From assembly GCF_014268885.2 (NCBI RefSeq), contig NZ_CP077095.1:5284001-5348000 (forward strand): a DNA stretch of 64,000 nucleotides, given 5' to 3'. The stretch is from Pseudomonas xantholysinigenes (GTDB taxonomy: Bacteria > Pseudomonadota > Gammaproteobacteria > Pseudomonadales > Pseudomonadaceae). The notes under the pieces were generated by a model. That model searched no databases. It was not told the origin of the DNA and saw nothing but the letters and a program-made list of their open reading frames with translations. Both the position numbers and the translations under genes were made by a program. This document shows, one piece after another, positions 25,760-34,580 of this stretch. Positions within the stretch are counted from its first letter, which is position 1. Each line of letters begins with the position of its first letter.

Positions 25760-27274
25760 TTAACCCAAGAACAGCCGGTAAGCCGGGTTCTCGGTCTCAT
25801 CCCAGTACGGGTAGCCGATCTTGGCCAGCGCCGCCGGCACCAGGTGGCGCTCTTCTTCCGGCACCTGCAGGCCCGCGACCACACGCCCATCGGCGGCACC
25901 GTGGTTGCGGTAGTGGAACATCGAGATGTTCCAGCGCCCGCCCAGCTTGTTGAGGAAGTTGAACAGCGCCCCTGGTCGCTCGGGGAACTCGAAGCGCAAC
26001 ACCATCTCGTCGCGGGCCCCGGCCGAATGGCCACCCACCATGTGGCGGATATGCAGCTTGGCCAGTTCGTTGTCGGTCAGGTCGGTGACCGGGAAGCCCT
26101 GCTCGCTCAACTGCTGCACCAAGGCCGCGCGCGGGTCGGTTTCCGGGTGAGTCTGCACGCCGACAAAGATATGCGCCTCGTCGGAGGTGTGCTTACGGTA
26201 GTTGAATTCGGTGATCTGGCGCTTGCCAATGGCCTCGCAGAAGGCCTTGAAGCTGCCTGGACGCTCGGGAATGGTCACGGCGATGATCGCCTCGCGCTTC
26301 TCGCCCAGTTCGGCACGCTCGGCCACATGGCGCAGGCGGTCGAAGTTGACGTTGGCGCCGGAGTCGATGGCCACCAGGGTCTGGCCTGTCACGCCCTTGA
26401 GCTCGACGTACTTCTTGATCCCGGCAACGCCAAGTGCGCCGGCAGGTTCGGTGATCGAGCGGGTATCGTCGTAGATATCCTTGATGGCTGCACAGATTTC
26501 ATCGGTGCTGACGGTGATCACCTCATCGACGTGGTGACGACAGATATCGAAGGTGTGCTGGCCGATCTGCGCCACCGCCACGCCGTCGGCGAACAGCCCG
26601 ACCTGGGGCAGCACCACGCGCTCACCAGCGGCCATGGCGGCTTGCAGGCAGTTGGAGTCGTCCGGCTCGACGCCAATCACCTTGATCTCAGGGCGCAGGT
26701 ACTTCACATAGGCGGCGATGCCGGCGATCAAGCCGCCGCCGCCGACCGGCACGAAGATAGCGTCCAGCTGGCCCGGGTGCTGGCGCAGGATTTCCATGGC
26801 CACGGTGCCTTGGCCGGCGATGGTGTGCGGATCGTCGTATGGATGGATATAAACGAAGCCCTTTTCCTCGACCAGCTTGAGCGAATAGGCCAGCGCCTCA
26901 GGGAACGAGTCGCCATGCAGCACCACCTTGCCGCCCCGCGAGCGCACGCCTTCGACCTTGATTTCCGGGGTGGTCTTGGGCATCACGATGGTCGCCTTGA
27001 TGCCCAGCTCGCGGGCCGCCAGGGCCACGCCCTGGGCATGGTTACCGGCCGAGGCGGTGACCACGCCCCGGGCCAGTTCCTCGGCACTGAGCTGCGCCAA
27101 CTTGTTGTAGGCCCCACGGATCTTGAACGAGAACACCGGCTGCAGGTCCTCGCGCTTGAGCAGCACCGTGTTGCCCAGGCGCTTGCTCAGCTGCCCGGCA
27201 CCGTGCAACGGGGTTTCGACGGCAACGTCGTAGACGCGCGAGGTGAGGATCTTCTTGACGTACTGTTCGAGCAT
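25760..27274 (-). CDS. ilvA: threonine ammonia-lyase, biosynthetic
   Basis: PLP enzyme of 504 residues converting L-threonine to 2-oxobutanoate, the entry to isoleucine synthesis. Lys51 in SFKIRGAYNK should hold PLP, and PVGGGGLIAG near 185 is the phosphate-binding loop. The C-terminal third carries two ACT-like regulatory repeats (PERPGSFKAFCEAIGKRQ near 335; PERPGALFNFLNKLGGR near 430), consistent with isoleucine inhibition. Full length like E. coli IlvA. Divergent from rpiA. The ATG at 27274 lacks a strong ribosome binding site. Confidence 0.95.
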   Translation of the reverse strand: MLEQYVKKILTSRVYDVAVETPLHGAGQLSKRLGNTVLLKREDLQPVFSFKIRGAYNKLAQLSAEELARGVVTASAGNHAQGVALAARELGIKATIVMPKTTPEIKVEGVRSRGGKVVLHGDSFPEALAYSLKLVEEKGFVYIHPYDDPHTIAGQGTVAMEILRQHPGQLDAIFVPVGGGGLIAGIAAYVKYLRPEIKVIGVEPDDSNCLQAAMAAGERVVLPQVGLFADGVAVAQIGQHTFDICRHHVDEVITVSTDEICAAIKDIYDDTRSITEPAGALGVAGIKKYVELKGVTGQTLVAIDSGANVNFDRLRHVAERAELGEKREAIIAVTIPERPGSFKAFCEAIGKRQITEFNYRKHTSDEAHIFVGVQTHPETDPRAALVQQLSEQGFPVTDLTDNELAKLHIRHMVGGHSAGARDEMVLRFEFPERPGALFNFLNKLGGRWNISMFHYRNHGAADGRVVAGLQVPEEERHLVPAALAKIGYPYWDETENPAYRLFLG

Positions 27275-27402
27275 CGGAAAGCATCACTGGGCCGCGGGAC
27301 AAGGGCTGGGAGTCTACCGCAGCGCTACGTCGGGCGACCACAGCAAAGCCACGGGAGCCGTTATACTAGGCCATTTCCCGCCCTGCCCCTCCCGGAGCCC
27401 GC

Positions 27403-28077
27403 ATGACCCAGGACCAACTCAAACAGGCCGTCGCCCAGGCCGCCGTCGACCTCATCCTGCCGAAACTGGATGAGAAAAGCGTCGTCGGCGTCGGTACCGG
27501 TTCGACCGCCAACTTCTTCATCGACGCCCTGGCCCAGCACAAGACCGCCTTCGACGGCGCCGTCGCCAGCTCCGAGGCTACCGCCCAGCGCCTGAAGGGC
27601 CATGGCATCCCGGTATACGAGCTGAACAGCGTCAGCGAGCTGGAGTTCTACGTGGACGGCGCCGACGAGAGCGACGCCCACCTCAACCTGATCAAGGGCG
27701 GCGGCGCAGCCCTGACCCGCGAGAAGATCGTCGCGGCGGTGGCCAAGACCTTCATCTGCATCGCCGACGCCAGCAAGCTGGTGCCGGTGCTGGGCGCCTT
27801 CCCGCTGCCGGTCGAGGTGATCCCGATGGCCCGCAGCCACGTGGCGCGCCAGCTGGTCAAGCTGGGCGGCGACCCGGTCTACCGCGAAGGAGTGGTGACC
27901 GACAACGGCAACGTCATCCTCGATGTGCACAACCTGCAGATCACCGACCCGGTGGCCCTCGAAAGCCAGATCAACGCCATCGTCGGCGTGGTCACCAATG
28001 GCCTGTTCGCCGCGCGCCCGGCCGATGTGCTGCTGCTGGGCACCAGCGAAGGCGTGAAGACCCTCAAGGCCGAGTGA
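27403..28077 (+). CDS. rpiA: ribose-5-phosphate isomerase A
   Basis: Interconverts ribose 5-phosphate and ribulose 5-phosphate in the pentose phosphate pathway. The 224-residue protein has [13 protein letters not shown] (phosphate loop, about residue 28), [20 protein letters not shown] with catalytic Asp/Lys residues (about 85), and REKIVA. GGAGCCCGC precedes the ATG. The stop codon is followed after 13 bases by the 119-bp REP tandem array. Confidence 0.97.
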   Translation: MTQDQLKQAVAQAAVDLILPKLDEKSVVGVGTGSTANFFIDALAQHKTAFDGAVASSEATAQRLKGHGIPVYELNSVSELEFYVDGADESDAHLNLIKGGGAALTREKIVAAVAKTFICIADASKLVPVLGAFPLPVEVIPMARSHVARQLVKLGGDPVYREGVVTDNGNVILDVHNLQITDPVALESQINAIVGVVTNGLFAARPADVLLLGTSEGVKTLKAE

Positions 28078-28090
28078 CAGGCACCGCGCC

Positions 28091-28957
28091 GCCTGCTTCG
28101 CGGGTAAACCCGCTCCCACAGGCGTAGCGCATGGCTTGAGGTCAGCGCGGTCGCTGTGGGAGCGGCTTCAGCCGCGAACACCGGCGCAGCCGGTGCCAAA
28201 CACCGCGTCGCCTGCTTCGCGGGTAAACCCGCTCCCACAGGTGTGGTGCATGCCCTGAGGTCAGCGCGATCCCTGTGGGAGCGGCTTCAGCCGCGAACAC
28301 CGGCGCAGCCGGTGCCAAACACCGCGTCGCCTGCCTCGCGGGCAAGCCCGCTCCCACAGGCGTAGCGCATGGCTTGAGGTCAGCGCGGTCGCTGTGGGAG
28401 CGGCTTCAGCCGCGAACACCGGCGCAGCCGGTGCCAAACACCGCGTCGCCTGCTTCGCGGGTAAACCCGCTCCCACAGGTGTGGTGCATGCCCTGAGGTC
28501 AGCGCGATCCCTGTGGGAGCGGCTTCAGCCGCGAACACCGGCGCAGCCGGTGCCAAACACCGCGTCGCCTGCCTCGCGGGCAAGCCCGCTCCCACAGGCG
28601 TAGCGCATGGCTTGAGGTCAGCGCGGTCGCTGTGGGAGCGGCTTCAGCCGCGAACACCGGCGCAGCCGGTGCCAAACACCGCGTCGCCTGCTTCGCGGGT
28701 AAACCCGCTCCCACAGGTGTGGTGCATGCCCTGAGGTCAGCGCGGTCGCTGTGGGAGCGGCTTCAGCCGCGAACACCGGCGCAGCCGGTGCCAAACACCG
28801 CGTCGCCTGCTTCGCGGGCAAGCCCGCTCCCACAGGCGTAGCGCATGGCTTGAGGTCAGCGCGGTCCCTGTGGGAGCGGCTTTAGCCGCGAACACCGGCG
28901 CAGCCGGTGCCAGACGCCGCGCTGCTAGTTTCTCGGGCAAGCCCGCCCACAGGTCCA
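28091..28957. repeat. 119-bp tandem array, 7 full units plus a degenerate eighth, each with two REP half-hairpins
   Basis: Units begin with GCCTGC at 28091, 28210, 28329, 28448, 28567, 28686 and 28805. Each unit holds a GCGGGTAAACCCGC-TCCCACAGG arm, a facing CTGTGGGAGCGGCTTCAGCCGC arm and an ACCGGC-GCA-GCCGGT-type hairpin. Two unit variants alternate (CGTAGCGCATGGCTTG and TGTGGTGCATGCCCTG). Units 2+3 and 4+5 are identical 238-bp blocks, so the array also grew by dimers. The remainder from 28924 is decayed. No gene is visible inside; the 71-73 codon open frames repeat with the unit and are artefacts. Confidence 0.97.
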
Positions 28958-29857
28958 TCAAGGCTGCCTGAAGACATAGAACAGGTTCGGCTCACTGACC
29001 AGGTAGATAGTCCCCGCGTCATCCATCGCAATGCCCTCCGCCTGCGGCACGTTGCGCTGCAACCCCTGGAAGCCCTTGCGCAACGACAAGGTGCTCAACG
29101 GCCGGCCTTGCACATCCAGCTCCAGCACCAGCCGCGACTCGTCCGACAGCGCCATCAGGTGCCCGCTGCGCTCGTCGAACTGCAGGCTGGACAGGTCACG
29201 CACGAACAGCCGACGGTCACGCTTGCGGTCCTGCAGCACATGCACGGCATAGGGTTTGTCAGGGTTGTCGTGGGGGAAGCCGTGCACTTCGTAGATCATC
29301 ATCGGGTCGCGTTCCTTGGCCACGAACAGGCGCTTGCCGACCGAGTCGTAGGCCAGCCCCTCGAAGCCCTTGTTGCCGTTCAGGCCAATGCCCAGGGACA
29401 GTTGCTCGGCATCGTTGGCGTCGAGGAACGGCGTGTCGTCGTCCAGGCGCACGCGTATCAGCCGCTGCTCCCGCTCGTCGGTGATCACGTAGCTGTTGGG
29501 GCCTACATATTCCACGGCTTCGGGGTCGCCGAAACCGGTCAACGGCACCCGGCGCAGGATGCGCCCATCCAGCGACAGCTCGATCAGCTCCGACTTGGCG
29601 TTGGTGACGGTGAACAGGCTCTTGCGGTCAGGGTCGTAGGTCAGCGCCGAGATATCGTCGTCCAGGCCTTCGATGGGCTGCGCCTCAATCGCCACCTGGT
29701 AACGGTCCAGGCCAATGCTCTGCTCGGCCGGTTGCCACCAGGTCTTGAGGTTGAACCAACCGCGCTCGAACAGGCGGAACTCATGCCCGGCCACGCCCAG
29801 CACGAGCAACGGGACCAACACGATGAAGACAAAGAACAGGCGATGGGAACGGCGCAT
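28958..29857 (-). CDS. SdiA-regulated-domain protein (YjiK-like), copy 1
   Basis: Predicted exported, membrane-anchored beta-propeller protein of 299 residues. An N-terminal hydrophobic segment (about 5-25) precedes an SdiA-regulated domain with repeated motifs such as DPEAVEYVG, GNKGFEGLAYDS and QAEGIAMDDAGTIYLVSEPNLFYVF. The family binds calcium in some homologues; its role is unknown. It is paralogous to the next gene upstream on the same strand and shares the same C-terminal signature. Start ATG 29857 chosen so the protein begins with basic residues before the membrane segment; ATG 29887 is possible. Confidence 0.83.
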   Translation of the reverse strand: MRRSHRLFFVFIVLVPLLVLGVAGHEFRLFERGWFNLKTWWQPAEQSIGLDRYQVAIEAQPIEGLDDDISALTYDPDRKSLFTVTNAKSELIELSLDGRILRRVPLTGFGDPEAVEYVGPNSYVITDEREQRLIRVRLDDDTPFLDANDAEQLSLGIGLNGNKGFEGLAYDSVGKRLFVAKERDPMMIYEVHGFPHDNPDKPYAVHVLQDRKRDRRLFVRDLSSLQFDERSGHLMALSDESRLVLELDVQGRPLSTLSLRKGFQGLQRNVPQAEGIAMDDAGTIYLVSEPNLFYVFRQP

Positions 29858-29947
29858 GGTGGCAGACTCGGCTTGAGGAGCACGCATCTAACCACTATCA
29901 ACTGAAGCAAAGCTTAATGCCATCATCCGAAATGGCTGAGGGCATTG

Positions 29948-30868
29948 TCAGTGCTTTCTGAAGCGATAGAACAGATTCGGCTCGCTGACGATGTACAGGG
30001 TGCCCTGCTCGTCCATGGCCACGCCTTCGGCCCGCGGGATAGTGTCGGCCAGGCCATTGAACCCGCCCAGCAGGGTCATGAAACTGACCTGCTCGCCCTG
30101 CTCGTCCAGCTCCAGCAGCAAGTTGGAGTCGGCCGACAGCACCAGCAGGTGGCCGGTGCGCGGATCGACCCCCAGGGCCGAGAGATTGCGCAGGTCGAGC
30201 TCATCGTTGGGCAGCGGCTGCTTTTCGCCCTGCAGTGGGCTGTGGCCGTCGGTGTTCCAGGTGTACAGCTTCGGCGGACGCTCTTCGCCAATGATCAGGC
30301 GCTGGCGCGGCACGTCCCAGGCGATGGCCTCGAAGCCCTTGTTGCCATTACCGGCATCGCCCAGGTCGTGGCTGAGGTAGTCGGCGCGGTTGAGCGAGGT
30401 AGTGCCGGCGTCTACCTTGACCACCGTCAAGTCGTGGTTGCGCTCATCGACAATGGCGATCTGCCCGTCCTCGAGCACCGCCACGCCTTCGGGGTTGGCC
30501 CATCCGACCAGGGGCATCTTGCGCAGGACGTCGCCATCGAGGGTCAACTCGACCAGGAACGGGTGCTTGCCCATCACCGAGAACAGCGTGCGAGTGTGCG
30601 GGTTGTAAGCCAGGTCGGAGGCTTCGTCGCGTTCCATGCCCGGCAACGGTTTGGCGTCGATGTCCGCCACATAGTCCGGCAACCAGATGCTTTCCTGGCG
30701 CTCGGCCGGGCTTTCGAAGCCTTCCTTTATCCACAGCAGGCCACGGTCATCCCAATGCATGGCCACCACCACGCCATAGCCGATCAGCGCGGCCACGGCC
30801 AGGCAGAACGGCCAGCGCAGGTAAAAACGGCGCTTGGAAGGTACGGAGGCGCTGGCGGGAGACGGCAT
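29948..30868 (-). CDS. SdiA-regulated-domain protein (YjiK-like), copy 2
   Basis: Second member of the tandem pair, 306 residues, with an N-terminal membrane anchor (about 15-37, FCLAVAALIGYGVVVAM) and the same propeller landmarks (NPEGVAVLEDGQIAIVDER, GNGNKGFEAIAWDV, RAEGVAMDEQGTLYIVSEPNLFYRF). AGGACCCTTGC precedes the ATG at 30868. The close spacing (about 90 bases) and shared layout indicate a tandem duplication that has since diverged. Confidence 0.84.
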   Translation of the reverse strand: MPSPASASVPSKRRFYLRWPFCLAVAALIGYGVVVAMHWDDRGLLWIKEGFESPAERQESIWLPDYVADIDAKPLPGMERDEASDLAYNPHTRTLFSVMGKHPFLVELTLDGDVLRKMPLVGWANPEGVAVLEDGQIAIVDERNHDLTVVKVDAGTTSLNRADYLSHDLGDAGNGNKGFEAIAWDVPRQRLIIGEERPPKLYTWNTDGHSPLQGEKQPLPNDELDLRNLSALGVDPRTGHLLVLSADSNLLLELDEQGEQVSFMTLLGGFNGLADTIPRAEGVAMDEQGTLYIVSEPNLFYRFRKH

Positions 30869-30951
30869 GCAAGGGTCCTGGGAAAATGGGCGGAGTTTCG
30901 CGCATTATCCGCATGAGGTGTGAAAAAACGGTAAAAGCGAAGGTATCAACC

Positions 30952-30985
30952 ATGCCGGTGTTCGCCGGCAAGGCCGGCGTCTACC
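30952..30985. repeat. short GCCGGC hairpin repeat
   Basis: GTTCGCCGGCAAGGCCGGCGTC can fold through GCCGGC arms. A relative (GGCCTTGTCGGCGAACACCGGC) lies near 41.87 kb. Probably a small dispersed REP-like sequence between genes. Confidence 0.5.
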
Positions 30986-30995
30986 CAGGCTTGGG

Positions 30996-31661
30996 TCAGA
31001 GCACCCGGCCTTCGAAGCGGCTGGCGCCGGGAAGCTCGAGCACCAGCTCATCGCCAACATTGAACGGCCCCACGCCGGCCGGGGTGCCGGTGAGAATCAC
31101 ATCGCCCGGTTGCAGCGCGAAGTGCCCTGCGATGTGTTGGATCATCGGCACGATGGGGTTGAGCATCAGCGCGCTGTTGCCATCCTGGCGCACTTCACCG
31201 TTGATGGTCAGGCGGATACCGATATCGGTCAGATCCTCGAAAGTCCCCGCCGAAACGAACGGTGGCAGCACACAGGCGCCATCGAAGCTCTTGGCCAGCT
31301 CCCACGGCAGGCCCTTTTCCTTCAGCTTTGCCTGCACCTCGCGCAGGGTGAGGTCGAGCGCCGGGGCATAGCCGGAAATCGCGTCGAGCACCTCTTCCTC
31401 GGTCGGATGGGTGGACAGCGGCTTGCCCAGCAGCACGGCGATCTCCGCCTCGTAATGCACCGAGCCGCGGTCGGTCGGGATCTTGAAACCACCTTCCAGG
31501 GGCACCACGCAGCTGCCCGGCTTGATGAACAGCAGCGGCTCGCTGGGGATGGGGTTGTCCAGTTCCTTGGCATGCTCGGCATAGTTGCGGCCGATGCACA
31601 CCACCTTGCCCAGCGGGAAGTGGATACGGGTGCCATCTACATACTGGTGCTGGTAACTCAT
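30996..31661 (-). CDS. fumarylacetoacetate hydrolase (FAH) family protein
   Basis: Cytosolic metal-dependent hydrolase/decarboxylase of 221 residues with the FAH fold: CIGRNYAEHAKEL near residue 22, the metal ligands in HYEAEIAVLLG (about 69-75), and GDVILTGTPAGVGP near the C-terminus. It is closest in layout to acylpyruvate hydrolase/oxaloacetate decarboxylase (FAHD1-like) proteins; the substrate is not identifiable. AGGAGTCGGCC precedes the ATG. It lies just downstream of the D-2-hydroxyglutarate dehydrogenase gene (21 bases), so they may be cotranscribed. Confidence 0.88.
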   Translation of the reverse strand: MSYQHQYVDGTRIHFPLGKVVCIGRNYAEHAKELDNPIPSEPLLFIKPGSCVVPLEGGFKIPTDRGSVHYEAEIAVLLGKPLSTHPTEEEVLDAISGYAPALDLTLREVQAKLKEKGLPWELAKSFDGACVLPPFVSAGTFEDLTDIGIRLTINGEVRQDGNSALMLNPIVPMIQHIAGHFALQPGDVILTGTPAGVGPFNVGDELVLELPGASRFEGRVL

Positions 31662-31685
31662 GGCCGACTCCTGTGAATACTGCTT

Positions 31686-33083
31686 TTATTCGGGAGCGAA
31701 GATCTTACCCGGATTCATGATGCCGTTAGGGTCGAACACGGCCTTGATCGCCTTCATGCAAGCGATTTCATCCGCCGAGCGGCTGTAGCCGAGGTAGTCG
31801 CGCTTGGTCATGCCCACGCCATGCTCGGCGGAGATCGAGCCGTTGTAGCGCTCGACGATCTCGAACACCCATTTGTTGACCTTGGCACACGAGGCGAAGA
31901 AGTCGTCCTTGCTCATGGCGTCGGGCTTGAGAATGTTCAGGTGCAGGTTGCCGTCGCCGATGTGGCCGTACCAGACCACTTCGTAATCCGGGTAGTGCTC
32001 GGCGACGATGGCATCGATGTCGCGCAGGAACGCCGGCACCTTGGATACGGTGACGGAGATGTCGTTCTTGTACGGCGTCCAGTGGGAGATGGTCTCGGAC
32101 AGGTACTCGCGCAGCTTCCACAGGTTCTTCAGCTGGGTTTCGCTCTGGCTCATCACCCCATCCAGCACCCAGCCCTGTTCGACGCAGTGCTCGAAGGTGG
32201 CCAGCGCTTGGTTGGCCACCTCTTCGGTGCTGGCTTCGAACTCCAGCAGGGCGTAGAACGGGCACTCGGTCTCGAAGGGCGCGGGCACATCGCCACGGGC
32301 GAGGATCTTGGCCAGGCCCTTGTCGGAGAAGAACTCGAAGGCTGTCAGGTCGAGCTTACCCTGGAAGGCATGCAGCACCGGCATGATCGCGTCGAAGTCC
32401 GGCGTGCCCAGCACCATTGCCGTCAGGTTGCGCGGCGCGCGGTCCAGGCGCATGGTCGCCTCGACCACGAAGCCCAGGGTGCCTTCGGCGCCGATGAACA
32501 GCTGGCGCAGGTCGTAGCCGGTGGCGTTCTTGATCAGGTCCTTGTTCAGCTCGAGCAGCTCGCCCTTGCCAGTGACCACTTTCAACCCGGCGACCCAGTT
32601 GCGGGTCATGCCGTAGCGAATCACCTTGATGCCGCCGGCGTTGGTGCCAATGTTGCCGCCAATCTGGCTGGAGCCACTGGAGGCGAAGTCCACCGGGTAG
32701 TACAGGCCCTGGTCTTCGGCGAACTGCTGCAGCTGGCGAGTGATCACGCCTGGCTGGCAGACCACGGTGCGGTCGAATTCGTTGAACGCGAGGATCTGGC
32801 TCATGTAGTCGAAGGCCACCACCACCTCGCCGTGAGCGGCGACCGCGCCTCCCGACAGGCCGGTACGCCCACCGGACGGCACCAGGGCGACCTTGTGCCG
32901 GTTGGCCCAAAGCACGACGGCCTGGACCTGCTCGATGGACTTGGGGAAGACAATGGCGCTGGGCGCGGGCGGGTAGTGCTTGGTCCAGTCCTTGCCATAA
33001 GCCTCGAGCGAGGCGGGATCGGTGAGGACCTTGCCAGGGTCGACCAGGGTCATCAGCTCATCAATTACCGCAGACTGGGTCAT
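31686..33083 (-). CDS. FAD-dependent D-2-hydroxyglutarate dehydrogenase
   Basis: FAD-binding oxidase of about 465 residues, VAO/PCMH type. The FAD domain includes LVPSGGRTGLSGGAV and SSQIGGNIGTNAGG; the C-terminal oxidase domain has GHIGDGNLHLNIL and EHGVGMTKRDYLG, which carry the metal/substrate histidines. Its divergent position next to serA matches the D2HGDH-SerA pair studied in P. stutzeri, where this enzyme reoxidises D-2-hydroxyglutarate made by SerA and drives serine synthesis. Glycolate- or lactate-oxidase-type activity is the alternative. Start MTQSAV (33083, GAG 8 bases upstream); ATG 33107 with AGGG is also possible. Confidence 0.88.
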   Translation of the reverse strand: MTQSAVIDELMTLVDPGKVLTDPASLEAYGKDWTKHYPPAPSAIVFPKSIEQVQAVVLWANRHKVALVPSGGRTGLSGGAVAAHGEVVVAFDYMSQILAFNEFDRTVVCQPGVITRQLQQFAEDQGLYYPVDFASSGSSQIGGNIGTNAGGIKVIRYGMTRNWVAGLKVVTGKGELLELNKDLIKNATGYDLRQLFIGAEGTLGFVVEATMRLDRAPRNLTAMVLGTPDFDAIMPVLHAFQGKLDLTAFEFFSDKGLAKILARGDVPAPFETECPFYALLEFEASTEEVANQALATFEHCVEQGWVLDGVMSQSETQLKNLWKLREYLSETISHWTPYKNDISVTVSKVPAFLRDIDAIVAEHYPDYEVVWYGHIGDGNLHLNILKPDAMSKDDFFASCAKVNKWVFEIVERYNGSISAEHGVGMTKRDYLGYSRSADEIACMKAIKAVFDPNGIMNPGKIFAPE

Positions 33084-33253
33084 CGCAGGAACTCTCGACT
33101 TATTCATAGTCACCCTGAGCACGCTTCACCTGTCGGGATAAGCTCAGATCAGGTCGCGTATGCTAGCATAGCCCTCCCGTCGTTCGTGCTAAGGCCGACG
33201 CCGCGCCGCTTCACCCCCCTCGCCATTTTTCTCCGGGATACAGGTTTACGCAG

Positions 33254-34483
33254 ATGAGCAAGACTTCTCTCGACAAGAGCAAGATCAGGTTCCTTCTTCT
33301 TGAAGGCGTCCACCAGAACGCGGTGGATACCCTGAAGGCTGCCGGGTACACCAATATCGAGTACCTCACCGGTTCGCTGCCAGACGCCGAACTGAAGGAA
33401 AAGATCGCCGATGCCCACTTCATCGGCATCCGCTCGCGCACCCAGCTGACCGAAGAGGTCTTCGACTGTGCGAAGAAACTGGTCGCGGTCGGCTGCTTCT
33501 GCATCGGCACCAACCAGGTCGACCTGGGCGCGGCCCGCGAGCGCGGCATCGCGGTGTTCAACGCCCCGTACTCCAACACCCGTTCGGTGGCCGAGCTGGT
33601 GCTGGCCGAAGCCATCCTGCTGCTGCGCGGCATCCCTGAGAAAAACGCCTCCTGCCACCGTGGCGGCTGGATCAAGAGCGCAGCCAACTCGTTCGAGATC
33701 CGGGGCAAGAAACTGGGCATCGTCGGCTACGGCTCGATCGGTACCCAGCTGTCGGTCCTGGCCGAAAGCCTGGGCATGCAGGTGTACTTCTACGACCCGC
33801 TGACCAAGCTGCCGCTGGGCAACGCCACCCAGGTCACCAGCCTGAACGAACTGCTGGGCCTGGCCGACATCGTCTCGCTGCACGTGCCTGAGCTGCCGTC
33901 CACCCAGTGGATGATCGGCGAGAAGGAAATCCGCGCGATGAAGAAGGGCGCGATCCTGATCAACGCCGCCCGTGGCACCGTGGTCGAGCTCGACCACCTG
34001 GCCGCCGCGATCAAGGACAAGCACCTGATCGGCGCCGCCATCGACGTGTTCCCGGTGGAGCCGCGTTCCAACGACGAAGAGTTCGAAAGCCCGCTGCGCG
34101 GCCTGGACAACGTGATCCTGACCCCGCACATCGGTGGTTCCACCGCCGAGGCCCAGGCCAACATCGGCCTGGAAGTGGCCGAGAAGCTGGTCAAGTACAG
34201 CGACAACGGTACTTCCGTGTCGTCGGTCAACTTCCCGGAAGTGGCCCTGCCGGCCCACCCTGGCAAACACCGCCTGCTGCACATCCACGAAAACATTCCG
34301 GGCGTGCTCAGCGAGATCAACAAGGTGTTCGCCGAGAACGGCATCAACATCTCCGGCCAGTTCCTGCAGACCGACGAGAAAGTCGGCTATGTGGTGATCG
34401 ACGTCGACGCCGAGTACTCGGACCTGGCCCAGGAGAAACTGCAGCACGTGAAGGGCACCATCCGCTCGCGCGTCCTGTTCTGA
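33254..34483 (+). CDS. serA: D-3-phosphoglycerate dehydrogenase
   Basis: First enzyme of the phosphorylated serine pathway, 409 residues as in E. coli. It has the NAD-binding GIVGYGSIGTQL (about 156), catalytic Arg in NAARGTVVELD (about 240) and His in TPHIGGSTAEAQ (about 292), and a C-terminal ACT domain (about 335-409, HENIPGVLSEINKVFAENG) for serine feedback. E. coli-type SerA also reduces 2-oxoglutarate, linking it to the divergent D-2-hydroxyglutarate dehydrogenase. A strong terminator follows at 34501. Confidence 0.97.
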   Translation: MSKTSLDKSKIRFLLLEGVHQNAVDTLKAAGYTNIEYLTGSLPDAELKEKIADAHFIGIRSRTQLTEEVFDCAKKLVAVGCFCIGTNQVDLGAARERGIAVFNAPYSNTRSVAELVLAEAILLLRGIPEKNASCHRGGWIKSAANSFEIRGKKLGIVGYGSIGTQLSVLAESLGMQVYFYDPLTKLPLGNATQVTSLNELLGLADIVSLHVPELPSTQWMIGEKEIRAMKKGAILINAARGTVVELDHLAAAIKDKHLIGAAIDVFPVEPRSNDEEFESPLRGLDNVILTPHIGGSTAEAQANIGLEVAEKLVKYSDNGTSVSSVNFPEVALPAHPGKHRLLHIHENIPGVLSEINKVFAENGINISGQFLQTDEKVGYVVIDVDAEYSDLAQEKLQHVKGTIRSRVLF

Positions 34484-34500
34484 TTTTTCCTGCGACATGA

Positions 34501-34532
34501 AAAAGGGAGGCCCTGGTGGCCTCCCTTTTTTT
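34501..34532 (+). terminator. rho-independent terminator of serA
   Basis: AAAAGGGAGGCC-CTGGT-GGCCTCCCTTTT followed by TTT is a perfect 12-bp stem, 17 bases after the serA stop. It is symmetrical enough to stop the opposing DUF4399 transcript too. Confidence 0.92.
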
Positions 34533-34580
34533 CGCCCTCGGGCCGGCATGCCCCTGTGTAGGAGCCCGGATGCGTGCGGT

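Noticed and set aside
28091..28957. CRISPR array
   Set aside because: The 119-bp units are contiguous and nearly identical throughout, with no unique spacers and no cas genes.
28142..28961. Series of 69-74 codon ORFs in the tandem array (MGAGLPAKQATRC...)
   Set aside because: They recur at exactly the 119-bp period on both strands and translate REP sequence, so they are artefacts of the repeat.
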